Made by a program: the position numbers and the translations under genes. Below, piece after piece: positions 15,901 through 24,285 of a DNA stretch of 64,000 nt. The DNA comes from Pontibacter populi (GTDB taxonomy: Bacteria > Bacteroidota > Bacteroidia > Cytophagales > Hymenobacteraceae), in the NCBI RefSeq assembly GCF_019336435.1, contig NZ_JAHWXQ010000006.1, positions 62,001 through 126,000 of the forward strand. Reading direction: 5' to 3'. The first letter of the stretch is position 1. Every line of letters starts with the position of its first letter. The notes beneath the pieces were generated by a model. That model was not told the origin of the DNA. It worked only from the letters and a program-made list of their open reading frames with translations, and did not search any database.

Positions 15901-17544
15901 TTACTTTTTCTTTGCAGACTTATTGATCTCAGCAAGGGCAGCTTTCGCTTGTTCGTTGCTGTTATCTAACTTAAGTACTTCCTGGTAATGCTTAATAGCC
16001 ATTTCTCTGTTTGGCTTAACTACATAGTAGTAGTAACCCAGGTAGTTATTGGCATCAACCAAAGCAGCTTTGTATTTATCTGGCTCAGCACTAGCTAGTT
16101 TAATAAACTCCTCAAAGTGTGGTTTTGCTAAACCGCCTGTGCTTTCAGTATCCATGTTAGCGTTGGCAAGTCCTCTCCAGTAATGGCCATAGGCATACGT
16201 AGGGTTACTAGTCGTAACGTTTGCATATGTCTCGTCAGCCTTCTTGAAGAATTCTGCAGCTTTCTGCTCGTTTTTAGCTTCTCTTGCTTCCGCACCTGCC
16301 TGCATGTAGATATTACCCATGTAGTAGAAGTCAGCATTTGAAGGCTCAGTTTTATCACGCTTCTTGGTATAAACTGCTACAGCCTTATCATACTGGCCTG
16401 CTTTGGCATAAGCCGTAGCAAGTTCCTGGTAAAGCTCTACCTTATCAGGGTTCATATCAAGTGCCTTCTGCAGGTTCTCAGTAGCTTTAGCGTGCTGGTT
16501 GTTCTTGCTCAGGATACGACCATAGTACTCGTAGTCTTCAGCAATAAGCTTATCCTTACCAACTTTTTGTATATAGCTTTCCATAGCCTGTAATGCTTTG
16601 TCTGGCTGGCCTAATTCTAAATAAGAATAAGCCTGTAGACGGTTCATTACAGTATTGTCCGGATCTGTCTTCAGAACTTCCTGCACCTCTTTCAAGGTCT
16701 GGTCGTAGTTCTTGGTCAGGAACAGGAATGATGCATATTTCGCTTTGGTTTCAGGAGAATCCTCAGCCATATCCACATACTTTTTAAATGTAGATAGTGC
16801 TTTGTCGTACTGACCAGCAAAATAGTATAGTTCACCCAGGTCTCTGTAAGCCGGCGCATAGTTAGGATCGATCTCGATTGCCTTCTGGAATGCCTGCTCA
16901 GCTTCCGTATAGTTTCTTGATCTAGTGTATAGCTGGCCTCTTCTCAGGTAAGCTTTCGGATTGCCAGCGTCAATACGGATTGCGTTATCATAGCTGGTCA
17001 TAGCTTCTCCACCTTTTTTAAGGTCGAGTTGTGCATCACCCAGCATCAGGTAAGCCGTTGTATTGTTCTTATCACGCTGAACAGCTTTCTGCAGGTATTC
17101 TACAGCTTTCTGCAGGTCAGCATCTGTACGCTCCGGAGCACTTAAATAACCCTCCGCTACAGCTGTAAGCACATCTGCATCTTTAGACTTACTAAGCTTA
17201 AGTGCCTGGTTAAATTGCTTTTCGGCTTCGGCTCTGTTTCCCTGATCCATAGCAACCTTACCTAAACCAGCAAAGTTGATTGCCGACTTTTTGTTTTTGG
17301 CTATGCCCTGGTTAAAGTAATACGTAGCTGAATCTAGCTTTTCAGTTTTCAGATATATGTCACCTAACGTATAGTAAGCATTATCTGCCTTCTTATCGTT
17401 AAGCTTCTTTTTATAGATAGATTTTGCCTCTTCATAGCGCTCCAAGTCTAATGCTTTCTTTCCCGCATCACCTGACTGTGCAAAAGCAGCAGCAGTTGGA
17501 AAGGCAGTGGCCATCAGAAGGATATACTTCCAGTTGTTTGTCAT
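15901..17544 (-). CDS. Secreted tetratricopeptide-repeat protein
   Basis: A 547-residue protein with a signal peptide (ILLMATAFPTAAAFAQS) followed by TPR helices along its whole length, for example AYLRRGQLYTRSRNYTEAEQAFQKAIEID and APAYRDLGELYYFAGQYDKALSTF. About 12 repeats can be counted by eye. It is the last gene after a PstS-like lipoprotein in a TonB cluster, an order conserved in Bacteroidetes. It should be a periplasmic scaffold that binds other envelope proteins. A partner within the ExbBD-TonB system is plausible from position but unproven. Confidence 0.85.
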   Translation of the reverse strand: MTNNWKYILLMATAFPTAAAFAQSGDAGKKALDLERYEEAKSIYKKKLNDKKADNAYYTLGDIYLKTEKLDSATYYFNQGIAKNKKSAINFAGLGKVAMDQGNRAEAEKQFNQALKLSKSKDADVLTAVAEGYLSAPERTDADLQKAVEYLQKAVQRDKNNTTAYLMLGDAQLDLKKGGEAMTSYDNAIRIDAGNPKAYLRRGQLYTRSRNYTEAEQAFQKAIEIDPNYAPAYRDLGELYYFAGQYDKALSTFKKYVDMAEDSPETKAKYASFLFLTKNYDQTLKEVQEVLKTDPDNTVMNRLQAYSYLELGQPDKALQAMESYIQKVGKDKLIAEDYEYYGRILSKNNQHAKATENLQKALDMNPDKVELYQELATAYAKAGQYDKAVAVYTKKRDKTEPSNADFYYMGNIYMQAGAEAREAKNEQKAAEFFKKADETYANVTTSNPTYAYGHYWRGLANANMDTESTGGLAKPHFEEFIKLASAEPDKYKAALVDANNYLGYYYYVVKPNREMAIKHYQEVLKLDNSNEQAKAALAEINKSAKKK

Positions 17545-17606
17545 TGTAATCTGCTTGTTAAGGTTATATTAAATGTACTAAAATTGAGTTAAGGTTCTTC
17601 GTTTGT

Positions 17607-18548
17607 TTATTGTAAGCCTATTACGCGCACTGGCATTGTGGCAGGTACCAGACCAGATTTAAGTATTATACGTTGTCCCTTGTCTCCTGCTACGTATGAT
17701 GCAAAACCTGTGCCAAGGCCGGCACGGCCTTCTGTACTGATGATATAAAGATACCTGCGCAGTGGGTATGTGCCTTGTGCAATGTAGGCCTGATAAGGCT
17801 GGTAATAACTTTCTGTAGTGCGTGGTAAAGGCTCTGCACTTATACCTACAACTTTAATTCTGTTCTGGAAACCAACTACTGTACTGTCATCAAAATCGCT
17901 GATCCAGTTCACTCCTATAACGCCAAGTGCGTTCTCATTTTTCTCCACATAATCTATCAGCGCCTTATGCGATTCGGCTGCAAATGTATTTGATGGCAGT
18001 TTATGATCCGCTATCAGGGAATCTTTCACATAACGCGCTGTCCCCGAATTATTGTTATCGAAAACTATAGTTATGTCTTTTAATTTGCTTTCCTTGTTTA
18101 GTTGCTTCCACGATTTTGTTTTGCCACTGAAGATGGTTTTCAACTCCTCAAGTGTAAGCAGCGAGTCCGGGTTGCTTCTGTTCACGATTATTGCAACAGC
18201 ATCAATCGCTATTTTTGTAACCCTTGGTATCCTTTTTTTCTGTTCAATAACTTTATTTTCTTCCGGAGTAAGCTCCCGCGACAGCACAATTACCCTGATA
18301 CTGTCATTCAGTATGTCCTTTATAACATCTCCTTCGGGCTTATACTCTGCAGTTACTTCAGCGCGCTTATAAATTCCTTCAAAGGTGCTTACCTGCGTTT
18401 CAATAATTGGCTTAAAAGATTCGTCAACGCTGATTTTTACCTTACCTGATGTAGGGGTATCTGTTGGGGCATCGCCGGAATTGCCACCACAGCCTGTGTA
18501 TACAAGTGTACCTGCAACGAGCAGGACTGCCCAGAATTTATTCTTCAT
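17607..18548 (-). CDS. PstS-like substrate-binding lipoprotein
   Basis: A 313-residue lipoprotein (MKNKFWAVLLVAGTLVYTGC, lipobox YTGC) of the phosphate-binding PBP-like family. Landmarks are KISVDESFKPIIETQVSTFE, ELTPEENKVIEQ, VNRSNPDSLLTLEELKTIFSG, DNNNSGTARYVKDSL and YPLRRYLYIIS. No PstA/B/C permease or PhoU lies nearby; instead it sits between TonB genes and a TPR gene. In Bacteroidetes this orphan is standard in ExbB-ExbD-TonB loci, so a role in the envelope or TonB complex rather than ABC import is suspected. It overlaps the upstream 85-residue gene by 11 bp, indicating translational coupling. Confidence 0.82.
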   Translation of the reverse strand: MKNKFWAVLLVAGTLVYTGCGGNSGDAPTDTPTSGKVKISVDESFKPIIETQVSTFEGIYKRAEVTAEYKPEGDVIKDILNDSIRVIVLSRELTPEENKVIEQKKRIPRVTKIAIDAVAIIVNRSNPDSLLTLEELKTIFSGKTKSWKQLNKESKLKDITIVFDNNNSGTARYVKDSLIADHKLPSNTFAAESHKALIDYVEKNENALGVIGVNWISDFDDSTVVGFQNRIKVVGISAEPLPRTTESYYQPYQAYIAQGTYPLRRYLYIISTEGRAGLGTGFASYVAGDKGQRIILKSGLVPATMPVRVIGLQ

Positions 18549-18795
18549 ACCTTCTTCTATCTTTTCGGGAACTAGCCTGTAATACTCTGATAAACCTGAA
18601 AATGCCGTATAGTATCAATACGCCACCAAGTATGTATCTGAACTTCGTAGGTATGTTCAGGTTCGAGTTTTGTTCGTCTGTAAAGATCAGGTACACGCCT
18701 AATACAACATACAAGGTAGTCATCAGCAGCCCGAAAATTTTTACAAATTTTGCAAGGAAACTGGTATTTGGTTTAGGTCTTTCTGGTCTTATCAT
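18538..18795 (-). CDS. Small two-helix membrane protein
   Basis: An 85-residue protein with two predicted transmembrane segments (FGLLMTTLYVVLGVYLIF and YILGGVLILYGIFRFI) and basic ends (RPERPKP, SRKDRRRYEE). No named family is recognised. Its 3' end overlaps the PstS-like gene by 11 bp. It is encoded inside the TonB cluster, so it may be an accessory inner-membrane subunit; that is inference. Confidence 0.7.
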   Translation of the reverse strand: MIRPERPKPNTSFLAKFVKIFGLLMTTLYVVLGVYLIFTDEQNSNLNIPTKFRYILGGVLILYGIFRFIRVLQASSRKDRRRYEE

Positions 18796-18860
18796 GCTAC
18801 ACTTTGTAGTAACATACGTGTTTATTAACCACTAAAGTTAATGGTATCACACCAAATATG

Positions 18861-18904
18861 AAAGCAGGGGCCATAAAAGGTTCTACTTTTATGGCCCCTG
18901 CTTT
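18861..18904 (-). terminator. Terminator after the second tonB
   Basis: A perfect 19-bp stem with left arm AAAGCAGGGGCCATAAAAG and a 6-nt loop. It lies just after the stop of the minus-strand tonB gene, so the downstream small-membrane/PstS-like/TPR genes probably have a separate promoter or rely on read-through. Confidence 0.88.
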
Positions 18905-18922
18905 ATACTTATAATTTAATTT

Positions 18923-19762
18923 TTAGTTCCTGAGCGAGAATTTAATTGGTAATGTGTAACGAACTGCTACCGGCATTCCATTCTGTTTTCCTGGTCTCCA
19001 GCGTGGCATGCTCTTTATTACACGCAGCGCTTCTTCGTCTGTTCCAAAACCTAGACCCTTTAAAACTTTAACATCTTCGATGTCTCCGCTTCGGCCTACT
19101 ACAAAAGTAACAACTACTGTCCCTTCTATATTTTCGGATCTGGCTGCTGCCGGGTAATTAAGTTTCCTGCCCAGGTATTTGCTCATAGCACTCAGGCCAC
19201 CATAATATTCCGGCATTTCTTCTGCAAAATCAAGTATACTAGTCTCTGGCGCTGTTGCAGTACCAATACCGTCATCTATCCCTATCAGGTCATCAGATGG
19301 AACTATAGGTGGCAGGTCTGCAGGATCAATGCCTTCTTTCTTTTTTGTTCCAAAGTCAGCATTTTTCAGATCTTCCTGGTTTGCAAGTTCTACTTCTTTA
19401 ACCGGCGTGTTGTCAGGCACTACTTTGGTCTTAGCATATACTTCTGTCGCTACTTCTACTTTCGCCGGCATAACAGGTGGTAATATTTCCTGCTGCTTTT
19501 CTACTGGTGGCGGAGGCAGAACTATAGTAACCGGCTCTATAATGTCATAAACAGGCTTTACATATTTCTCAGGCGCTACAAAAAACATATTGTTCACTAT
19601 CGGACTTATAAGCCCCCCTGAAAAGATAACTATCGCAACTATAGCTGCTATAATTATGTGCCTGTGATAAACGCGACGCAGTTTGTAGGCGCCATACGCT
19701 TTGTTCCTGCCTTTAAAAACTATGTTATTAAAGGTCATGTCGAATAAATAGCTCTCTTTCAT
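18923..19762 (-). CDS. tonB: Energy transducer TonB (second copy)
   Basis: A 279-residue TonB. The N-terminus is cytoplasmic (DMTFNNIVFKGRNKAYGAYKLRR), one membrane helix lies at about residues 34-55, a Pro/Val-rich linker follows, and the C-terminal TonB domain has YPAAARSENIEGTVVVTFVV and MPRWRPGKQNGMPVAVRYTLP. It shares the FAGRNKAYGAY-type N-terminus with the neighbouring TonB but has a much weaker proline run, suggesting duplication and divergence. It transmits proton-motive-force energy from ExbBD to outer-membrane receptors. Confidence 0.93.
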   Translation of the reverse strand: MKESYLFDMTFNNIVFKGRNKAYGAYKLRRVYHRHIIIAAIVAIVIFSGGLISPIVNNMFFVAPEKYVKPVYDIIEPVTIVLPPPPVEKQQEILPPVMPAKVEVATEVYAKTKVVPDNTPVKEVELANQEDLKNADFGTKKKEGIDPADLPPIVPSDDLIGIDDGIGTATAPETSILDFAEEMPEYYGGLSAMSKYLGRKLNYPAAARSENIEGTVVVTFVVGRSGDIEDVKVLKGLGFGTDEEALRVIKSMPRWRPGKQNGMPVAVRYTLPIKFSLRN

Positions 19763-19910
19763 GGGCTTTGGGTTTTATAGTTTAACAATATATCAGGTGA
19801 TCATTTTAAGGTATGCTTATGGTTTAGGATGATAATTTATTTATAGTATAAACTGAATATACGCTTTTTAAATTAATTAGTATGCATGCTGAGTATAATT
19901 TTTTAAAACA

Positions 19911-19942
19911 AAAAACCCGACTAATTTCTTAGTCGGGTTTTT
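19911..19942 (-). terminator. Terminator after the first tonB
   Basis: Perfect 14-bp stem AAAAACCCGACTAA / TTAGTCGGGTTTTT with a 4-nt loop, just after the stop of the minus-strand gene. Confidence 0.92.
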
Positions 19943-19961
19943 AAACTATAGCCAGGCTATA

Positions 19962-20783
19962 TTATTTGATCGTGTAACGAACAGGAACGGTAAATCTAAC
20001 TGGTACAGCTCGACCATTTTGCTTACCTGGGTTCCACTTCGGCATCGACTTAACAACGCGCATCGCTTCTTCGTCAGTTCCGGCTCCTAATCCCTTCAGT
20101 ACTTTAACTTCAGAGATCTCACCTGTTTTACTTACTACGAACGATACAACTACAAGTCCCTCGATACCGGCTCGTTGAGCTGCTGCAGGATAGCGAATGT
20201 TCTTCGCAATATATTTCTGCATTTCAAGTTCACCTCCAGGGAAGGTTGGCATCTGCTCCACATATTCGTAAGGCTTCTCTTCAACTACCTCTGCAACTAC
20301 GTCGCTGGTACCGTCGATATCACCTAAATCTGGTGGAACTCCTTTAACACCTTCCACCGTTTTTGTACCGGCGTCAATTTCCTTCAGTACTTCTACATCC
20401 GGAATTTCTTCCTCTTCACGCACTTCTTCGTCACGCTTAACTACAGGAGGCGTATACTTCACTGTAGCTGCCACTGGCGGTGGCGGTGGCGGAAGATCCG
20501 GCGGTGGCGGTGGCGGTGGCGCCTGTTCTTCCAGTGGCGGTGGTGGGGCAAGATCTACCTCTGTAATAATTCGCTCATCTATCACTTCTTCTTCATCGCC
20601 AGCTATCATTTTGCTTATCAGCGGAATACTGATAAAAAAAGCAAATAAGATAGTAGCAATTATAGCAGCTTTTGTGATATGGCTATTATACAGTTTGCGA
20701 AGTAGATAGGCACCATAAGCTTTGTTACGTCCGGCAAAGACGATATCATCAAGCGAGGCTTTTGCTAACTTACTTTCGTCCAT
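19962..20783 (-). CDS. tonB: Energy transducer TonB (first copy)
   Basis: A 273-residue TonB with a cytoplasmic start (DDIVFAGRNKAYGAYLLRKL), one transmembrane helix, and a strongly proline-rich periplasmic linker. The linker is encoded by a GGTGGCGGT-type repeat tract at about 20470-20545. The C-terminal domain has YPAAAQRAGIEGLVVVSFVV and MPKWNPGKQNGRAVPVRFTVP. It is 2 bp downstream of exbD, so it is co-translated with exbB-exbD-exbD and is the main transducer of this cluster. Confidence 0.95.
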   Translation of the reverse strand: MDESKLAKASLDDIVFAGRNKAYGAYLLRKLYNSHITKAAIIATILFAFFISIPLISKMIAGDEEEVIDERIITEVDLAPPPPLEEQAPPPPPPPDLPPPPPPVAATVKYTPPVVKRDEEVREEEEIPDVEVLKEIDAGTKTVEGVKGVPPDLGDIDGTSDVVAEVVEEKPYEYVEQMPTFPGGELEMQKYIAKNIRYPAAAQRAGIEGLVVVSFVVSKTGEISEVKVLKGLGAGTDEEAMRVVKSMPKWNPGKQNGRAVPVRFTVPVRYTIK

Positions 20784-20785
20784 AT

Positions 20786-21313
20786 CTATTGTCCTAATTT
20801 AGTTTTTACCAATTGCTTATCCGTGTCGGTAATATCAACAAGGGCAAATTTCTTGGTATCCGTAATTCTCAACTCATCCAGGATGTCAACCATGTTCTTG
20901 TAGCGCGATGTCTCCAGTGGCTTGATCATCACAGTCATCTTCGGGTTTGACTTCACACGTGGCGAAACCAAAGCTTTACGGATGCCTGCTGCTGAATAAT
21001 CGGTCTCTATCACTTCCGGGTTCTCCTCAGGAGCACCTAAACCAAAGTAATAGAATACCTTATCATCCTCGCCAAGTATGATCGTCATTGCGTTACTCGC
21101 CTTTACAGGGATCTGGTTTTCAGGTTTATCATCTTTCACAGGCATGTTAATTTCCATGGTCTGTGGCTTACTGAATGTTGTTGTAAGCATGAAGAACGTG
21201 ATCAGAAGAGCTGCAAGGTCTACCATTGGCGTCATGTCAATTTTGGTAGAGTGCTTTTTGGCGCGTTTCTTACCACCTTTACCAGAGGAGGCTTTTTCTT
21301 GTATTTCTGCCAT
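20786..21313 (-). CDS. exbD: Biopolymer transport protein ExbD (second)
   Basis: A 175-residue ExbD/TolR family protein. After a basic N-terminus (GKGGKKRAKKHSTKIDMTPMVDLA) comes one transmembrane helix carrying the proton-relay Asp of DMTPMVDLAALLITFFML. The periplasmic domain follows (YKNMVDILDELRITDTKKFALVDI). It is placed between the other exbD and tonB with gaps of 18 and 2 bp. Two tandem ExbD paralogues are typical of Bacteroidetes TonB clusters and may form heteromers. Confidence 0.94.
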   Translation of the reverse strand: MAEIQEKASSGKGGKKRAKKHSTKIDMTPMVDLAALLITFFMLTTTFSKPQTMEINMPVKDDKPENQIPVKASNAMTIILGEDDKVFYYFGLGAPEENPEVIETDYSAAGIRKALVSPRVKSNPKMTVMIKPLETSRYKNMVDILDELRITDTKKFALVDITDTDKQLVKTKLGQ

Positions 21314-21331
21314 TTCAGTATCTCCTTTCTA

Positions 21332-21937
21332 TTATAAAGATTTTGGTCTGGCTTCCATATCAGTAACCAGGTTGAACCGGTTTACCTTCTGGTCCTGAAG
21401 GGTTTCGATTACCTTCTGTACCGTCGAATAACTTACGTCAACATCTCCTTTGATCGCAATCACAACCTTTTGGTTTAGCTTGCGCGTCTCCAGAATCCAG
21501 TCTCTTAACTGGTTGTTAGTAGAGTCAAGCGGAATGCCAGGCTGGTTCACGTTCTTGCGCTCCGTGCCATCCATCGCTAAATAAGATTTTAGCTGATTTA
21601 CCGGAACACCGAAGTTGCTTAAAAGAGAGAAAGTCTTGCTTTCCTTCTCATCGAAACTCACCCCGTACTTACTCGCCATCTTGTCTAGTAAAGCCTTCTT
21701 TGTCTGCTGGCCGTCTACCCCGAAAAACACACGGTCGTTTTTGTCAACCGTTAATGTGATCACGTTTGCATCAGGTAATTTAATCTCTGATACGGATGAA
21801 GGGGTGTCTACTATAACGACTTCCTCTTCCCTCGCGGTCGCCGTTAGCATAAAGAAAGTAACCAGCAAGAAGAATAAGTCCACCATTGGCGTCATGTCCA
21901 ATGAAGGGTTATTTCTTTTTACTTTTACTCTAGGCAT
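21332..21937 (-). CDS. exbD: Biopolymer transport protein ExbD (first)
   Basis: A 201-residue ExbD paralogue. The N-terminal helix reads SLDMTPMVDLFFLLVTFFML and holds the conserved Asp; the periplasmic part has VVIAIKGDVDVSYSTVQKVIETLQDQKVNRF. It begins 19 bp after the exbB stop and belongs to the same operon. It is longer than its neighbour because of an insertion after the first periplasmic strand. Confidence 0.94.
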   Translation of the reverse strand: MPRVKVKRNNPSLDMTPMVDLFFLLVTFFMLTATAREEEVVIVDTPSSVSEIKLPDANVITLTVDKNDRVFFGVDGQQTKKALLDKMASKYGVSFDEKESKTFSLLSNFGVPVNQLKSYLAMDGTERKNVNQPGIPLDSTNNQLRDWILETRKLNQKVVIAIKGDVDVSYSTVQKVIETLQDQKVNRFNLVTDMEARPKSL

Positions 21938-21956
21938 TTCTTTGCGTTAAGATCAA

Positions 21957-22829
21957 TTAAACAGTTTGTTTTCTTACAGTTTCACCAGCTGAATCGTGCT
22001 GAGCAGCGAAAGTAGAGATGATGCTGAAACCAGCTTCGTCAATGCTATAAGTTAACTCATCAATTTTGCTAGTGAAGTAGTTGTAAGCGATAATCGCAAG
22101 AGTAGATCCTGTAATACCTAGTGCTGTGTTAATCAAGGCCTCAGAAATACCGTTTGAAAGAGCAGTTGCGTCCGGAGAACCTGAAGCCGCAAGAGCCGAG
22201 AACGCTTTGATCATACCAAGTACAGTACCAATCAGACCAACCAGTGTTGAAATAGAAGCGATAGTTGAAATAACAACCAGGTTCTTCTCAAGCATTGGTA
22301 ACTCAAGTGAAGTAGATTCTTCGATCTCTTTCTGGATAGCAGCAACTTTCTCAGCTTTTAAAAGCTCAGGCTCGTTCTGCATTTCTTTGTACTTAAGCAG
22401 ACCTGCTTTTACTACGTTACCAACAGAACCTTTCTGAACATCGCAGGCAGCAATTGCACCGTTGATATCACGCTGGTTCAGTTTAGAAGAAATTGTACGT
22501 ACGAAGCCGGCTACGTTTTTAGTACCTTTTGCTTTGCTGATTGTAAGTACACGCTCGATAGCGAAGATAAATACCATCAGTACAAGAGACATCAGGATAG
22601 GAACTACCCAACCACCTTTATAAACGATAGCTAAATAGTTACCTGGAAGCGGATGATTTTCGTTGCTACCACCTTCGAAGTTTGCAGGGTTACCTAATAC
22701 GAACATGTAAATAAGCACGCATATTATAACGGCAACTGGAATAACGATAGTGGCAAATAAAGAACCTCCCGAGGTAGTCTTTGTTTCTACATTAGCATCT
22801 TTGCTCACTACTGCAGTCTTTTTTTCCAT
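21957..22829 (-). CDS. exbB: MotA/TolQ/ExbB proton channel family protein
   Basis: The 290-residue channel component of the TonB energising complex. There is an N-terminal helix (TIVIPVAVIICVLIYMFVLG), a second near residue 80 (VVPILMSLVLMVFIFAIERV), and the conserved pair around VISTIASISTLVGLIGTVLGMIKAF and NTALGITGSTLAIIAYNYF. It is the first gene of the operon and has the best-matching promoter in the window (-33 TTTG, 19-bp spacer, TAGATTTG) about 200 bp upstream. Confidence 0.95.
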   Translation of the reverse strand: MEKKTAVVSKDANVETKTTSGGSLFATIVIPVAVIICVLIYMFVLGNPANFEGGSNENHPLPGNYLAIVYKGGWVVPILMSLVLMVFIFAIERVLTISKAKGTKNVAGFVRTISSKLNQRDINGAIAACDVQKGSVGNVVKAGLLKYKEMQNEPELLKAEKVAAIQKEIEESTSLELPMLEKNLVVISTIASISTLVGLIGTVLGMIKAFSALAASGSPDATALSNGISEALINTALGITGSTLAIIAYNYFTSKIDELTYSIDEAGFSIISTFAAQHDSAGETVRKQTV

Positions 22830-23346
22830 TTTGATTAAAGTTTAAAGTTTAGCTGTTTGTGTTGTAAATTAATTGATTGTGTAATTATAAAAATGTAATT
22901 GTTTCAGTTTTAGTTCTTTAACTACTCAATTTTTTAGAATTAAAAGCAGATCCAGAGATTAATTGCAGCTGCATTCAGGTATCAGACCCGGAGATGATTT
23001 AACCTTTTAAGCACCATAAACAGGTGCGCATCTACAAATCTATATAATTTCAAATATTATCCAAAGTATAAACACTATTCCGGATTCATTATCTCAAAAA
23101 ATTTCTATATAAAAATTGAGCACTACCATTATACATAGCTGGCATACAATTGTTGCATTGAAATAAAATTTGAGAGGGCAACAGAAAAAAGTTACAACTC
23201 CCTAACCTGTCAGGAACTATAACTTCTTATGCGATACTCCGACTAAATTCAAATGACACTAAATAAAAAAGTTAGCAATTCCGTTCTCTAAAAACCTGAA
23301 TGTGCGGTTTAAATATAGGAAATGAATTTTTAGGTTGTATGCATAC
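22830..23346. other. Non-coding spacer and long exbB leader
   Basis: About 520 bp without a gene. The half nearest exbB is a probable ~200-nt untranslated leader; GCACC ATAAACA GGTGC (23011-23027) would form a hairpin close to the 5' end of the transcript. The half nearest mazG is AT-rich with no recognisable terminator or repeat beyond one GGAACTATAAC half-site. Confidence 0.5.
23035..23065 (-). promoter_or_regulatory. Promoter of the exbB-exbD-exbD-tonB operon
   Basis: On the minus strand TTTG (23062-23065) is followed after 19 bp by TAGATTTG (23035-23042), an exact match to the Bacteroidetes TTTG / TAnnTTTG promoter with usual spacing. Confidence 0.65.
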
Positions 23347-24156
23347 CTACTTGTTTTTTGCTTTATTCCAGTAAAAGTCCATTTCTTCCAAGCTCATATC
23401 CTGTAATCTTTTACCTTCCTTTGCAGCTTCTGTCTCAAGGTACTGAAAACGACTTATAAACTTCAGATTGGTTCGCTCCAGTGCTTCCTCCGGGTTAATA
23501 TCTACAAAACGTGCAAAGTTTATAAGAGAAAACAGCAGGTCCCCGAATTCGGCTGTAGCCCGCTGCTTATTTATAGTTGTGGTGTCTTGTACGTTAAATT
23601 CTTCTTCAAACTCGCCCAACTCTTCCTGCACTTTTTCCCACACCTGGCTTTTATCGTCCCAATCGAAACCGGCACCGCGGGCTTTTTCCTGTATGCGCAT
23701 GGCTTTTACCAGCGCAGGCAACGACGACGGCACACCACCCAGCACCGACTTGTTACCTTCTTTCAGTTTCAGTTGTTCCCAGTTTCTTTTTACTTCCTCT
23801 TCTGTATCTGCTGTTACGTCGCCGTAAATATGTGGGTGTCTGAAGATAAGCTTCTCGCAAAGCGAATTCAACACATCAGCAATATCGAAGGCTTTTTGCT
23901 CAGAAGCAATTTTGGCATAGAACACCATGTGCAGCATCAGGTCGCCTATCTCCTTCTTTATTTCCGGCATATCCTGCTTTAAAATGGCATCTGATAGCTC
24001 ATAGGTTTCTTCTATCGTTAAGTGGCGCAGGCTTTCCAGGGTTTGTTTGCGGTCCCAGGGGCATTTCTCGCGCAGGTCATCCATTACATCCAGCAGGCGG
24101 TCAAATGCCTGCAGTTGTCTGCCACGCGGGGTATCATCAAAAAAAGTTTTATCCAT
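23347..24156 (-). CDS. mazG: Nucleoside triphosphate pyrophosphohydrolase MazG
   Basis: Hydrolyses (d)NTPs to NMP and pyrophosphate, a house-cleaning enzyme. The two all-alpha MazG domains are visible: LREKCPWDRKQTLESLRHLTIEETYEL with ExxE metal ligands near residues 50-80 (EIKKEIGDLMLHMVFYAKIA), and a C-terminal half with EKVQEELGEFEEEF and AEFGDLLFSLINFARF. The 269-residue length is normal. The start codon is only 7 bp downstream of a TATATTTG box, so the transcript may be almost leaderless. Confidence 0.94.
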   Translation of the reverse strand: MDKTFFDDTPRGRQLQAFDRLLDVMDDLREKCPWDRKQTLESLRHLTIEETYELSDAILKQDMPEIKKEIGDLMLHMVFYAKIASEQKAFDIADVLNSLCEKLIFRHPHIYGDVTADTEEEVKRNWEQLKLKEGNKSVLGGVPSSLPALVKAMRIQEKARGAGFDWDDKSQVWEKVQEELGEFEEEFNVQDTTTINKQRATAEFGDLLFSLINFARFVDINPEEALERTNLKFISRFQYLETEAAKEGKRLQDMSLEEMDFYWNKAKNK

Positions 24157-24163
24157 AATAAGG

Positions 24164-24171
24164 CAAATATA
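24164..24171 (-). promoter_or_regulatory. -7 box of mazG
   Basis: TATATTTG on the minus strand, ending 7 bp from the mazG ATG. Confidence 0.5.
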
Positions 24172-24254
24172 CTAAAATACGGCTTCAGCTGTTTGCATGG
24201 TACTCAGGCAGGTATAAATTGCGTGAAAGTATAAAGTATAAACCTAAATATTGC

Positions 24255-24262
24255 TACTTTTG
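24255..24262 (+). promoter_or_regulatory. -7 box of glmM
   Basis: TACTTTTG fits TAnnTTTG, 23 bp ahead of the GTG start. The mazG and glmM promoters are divergent, with about 85 bp between their boxes. Confidence 0.5.
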
Positions 24263-24285
24263 CAACCTATAAACATTAAACACAA

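Noticed and set aside
17607..18548. Phosphate ABC transporter system
   Set aside because: Only the binding-protein-like lipoprotein is present; permease and ATPase genes are missing and the neighbours are TonB components.
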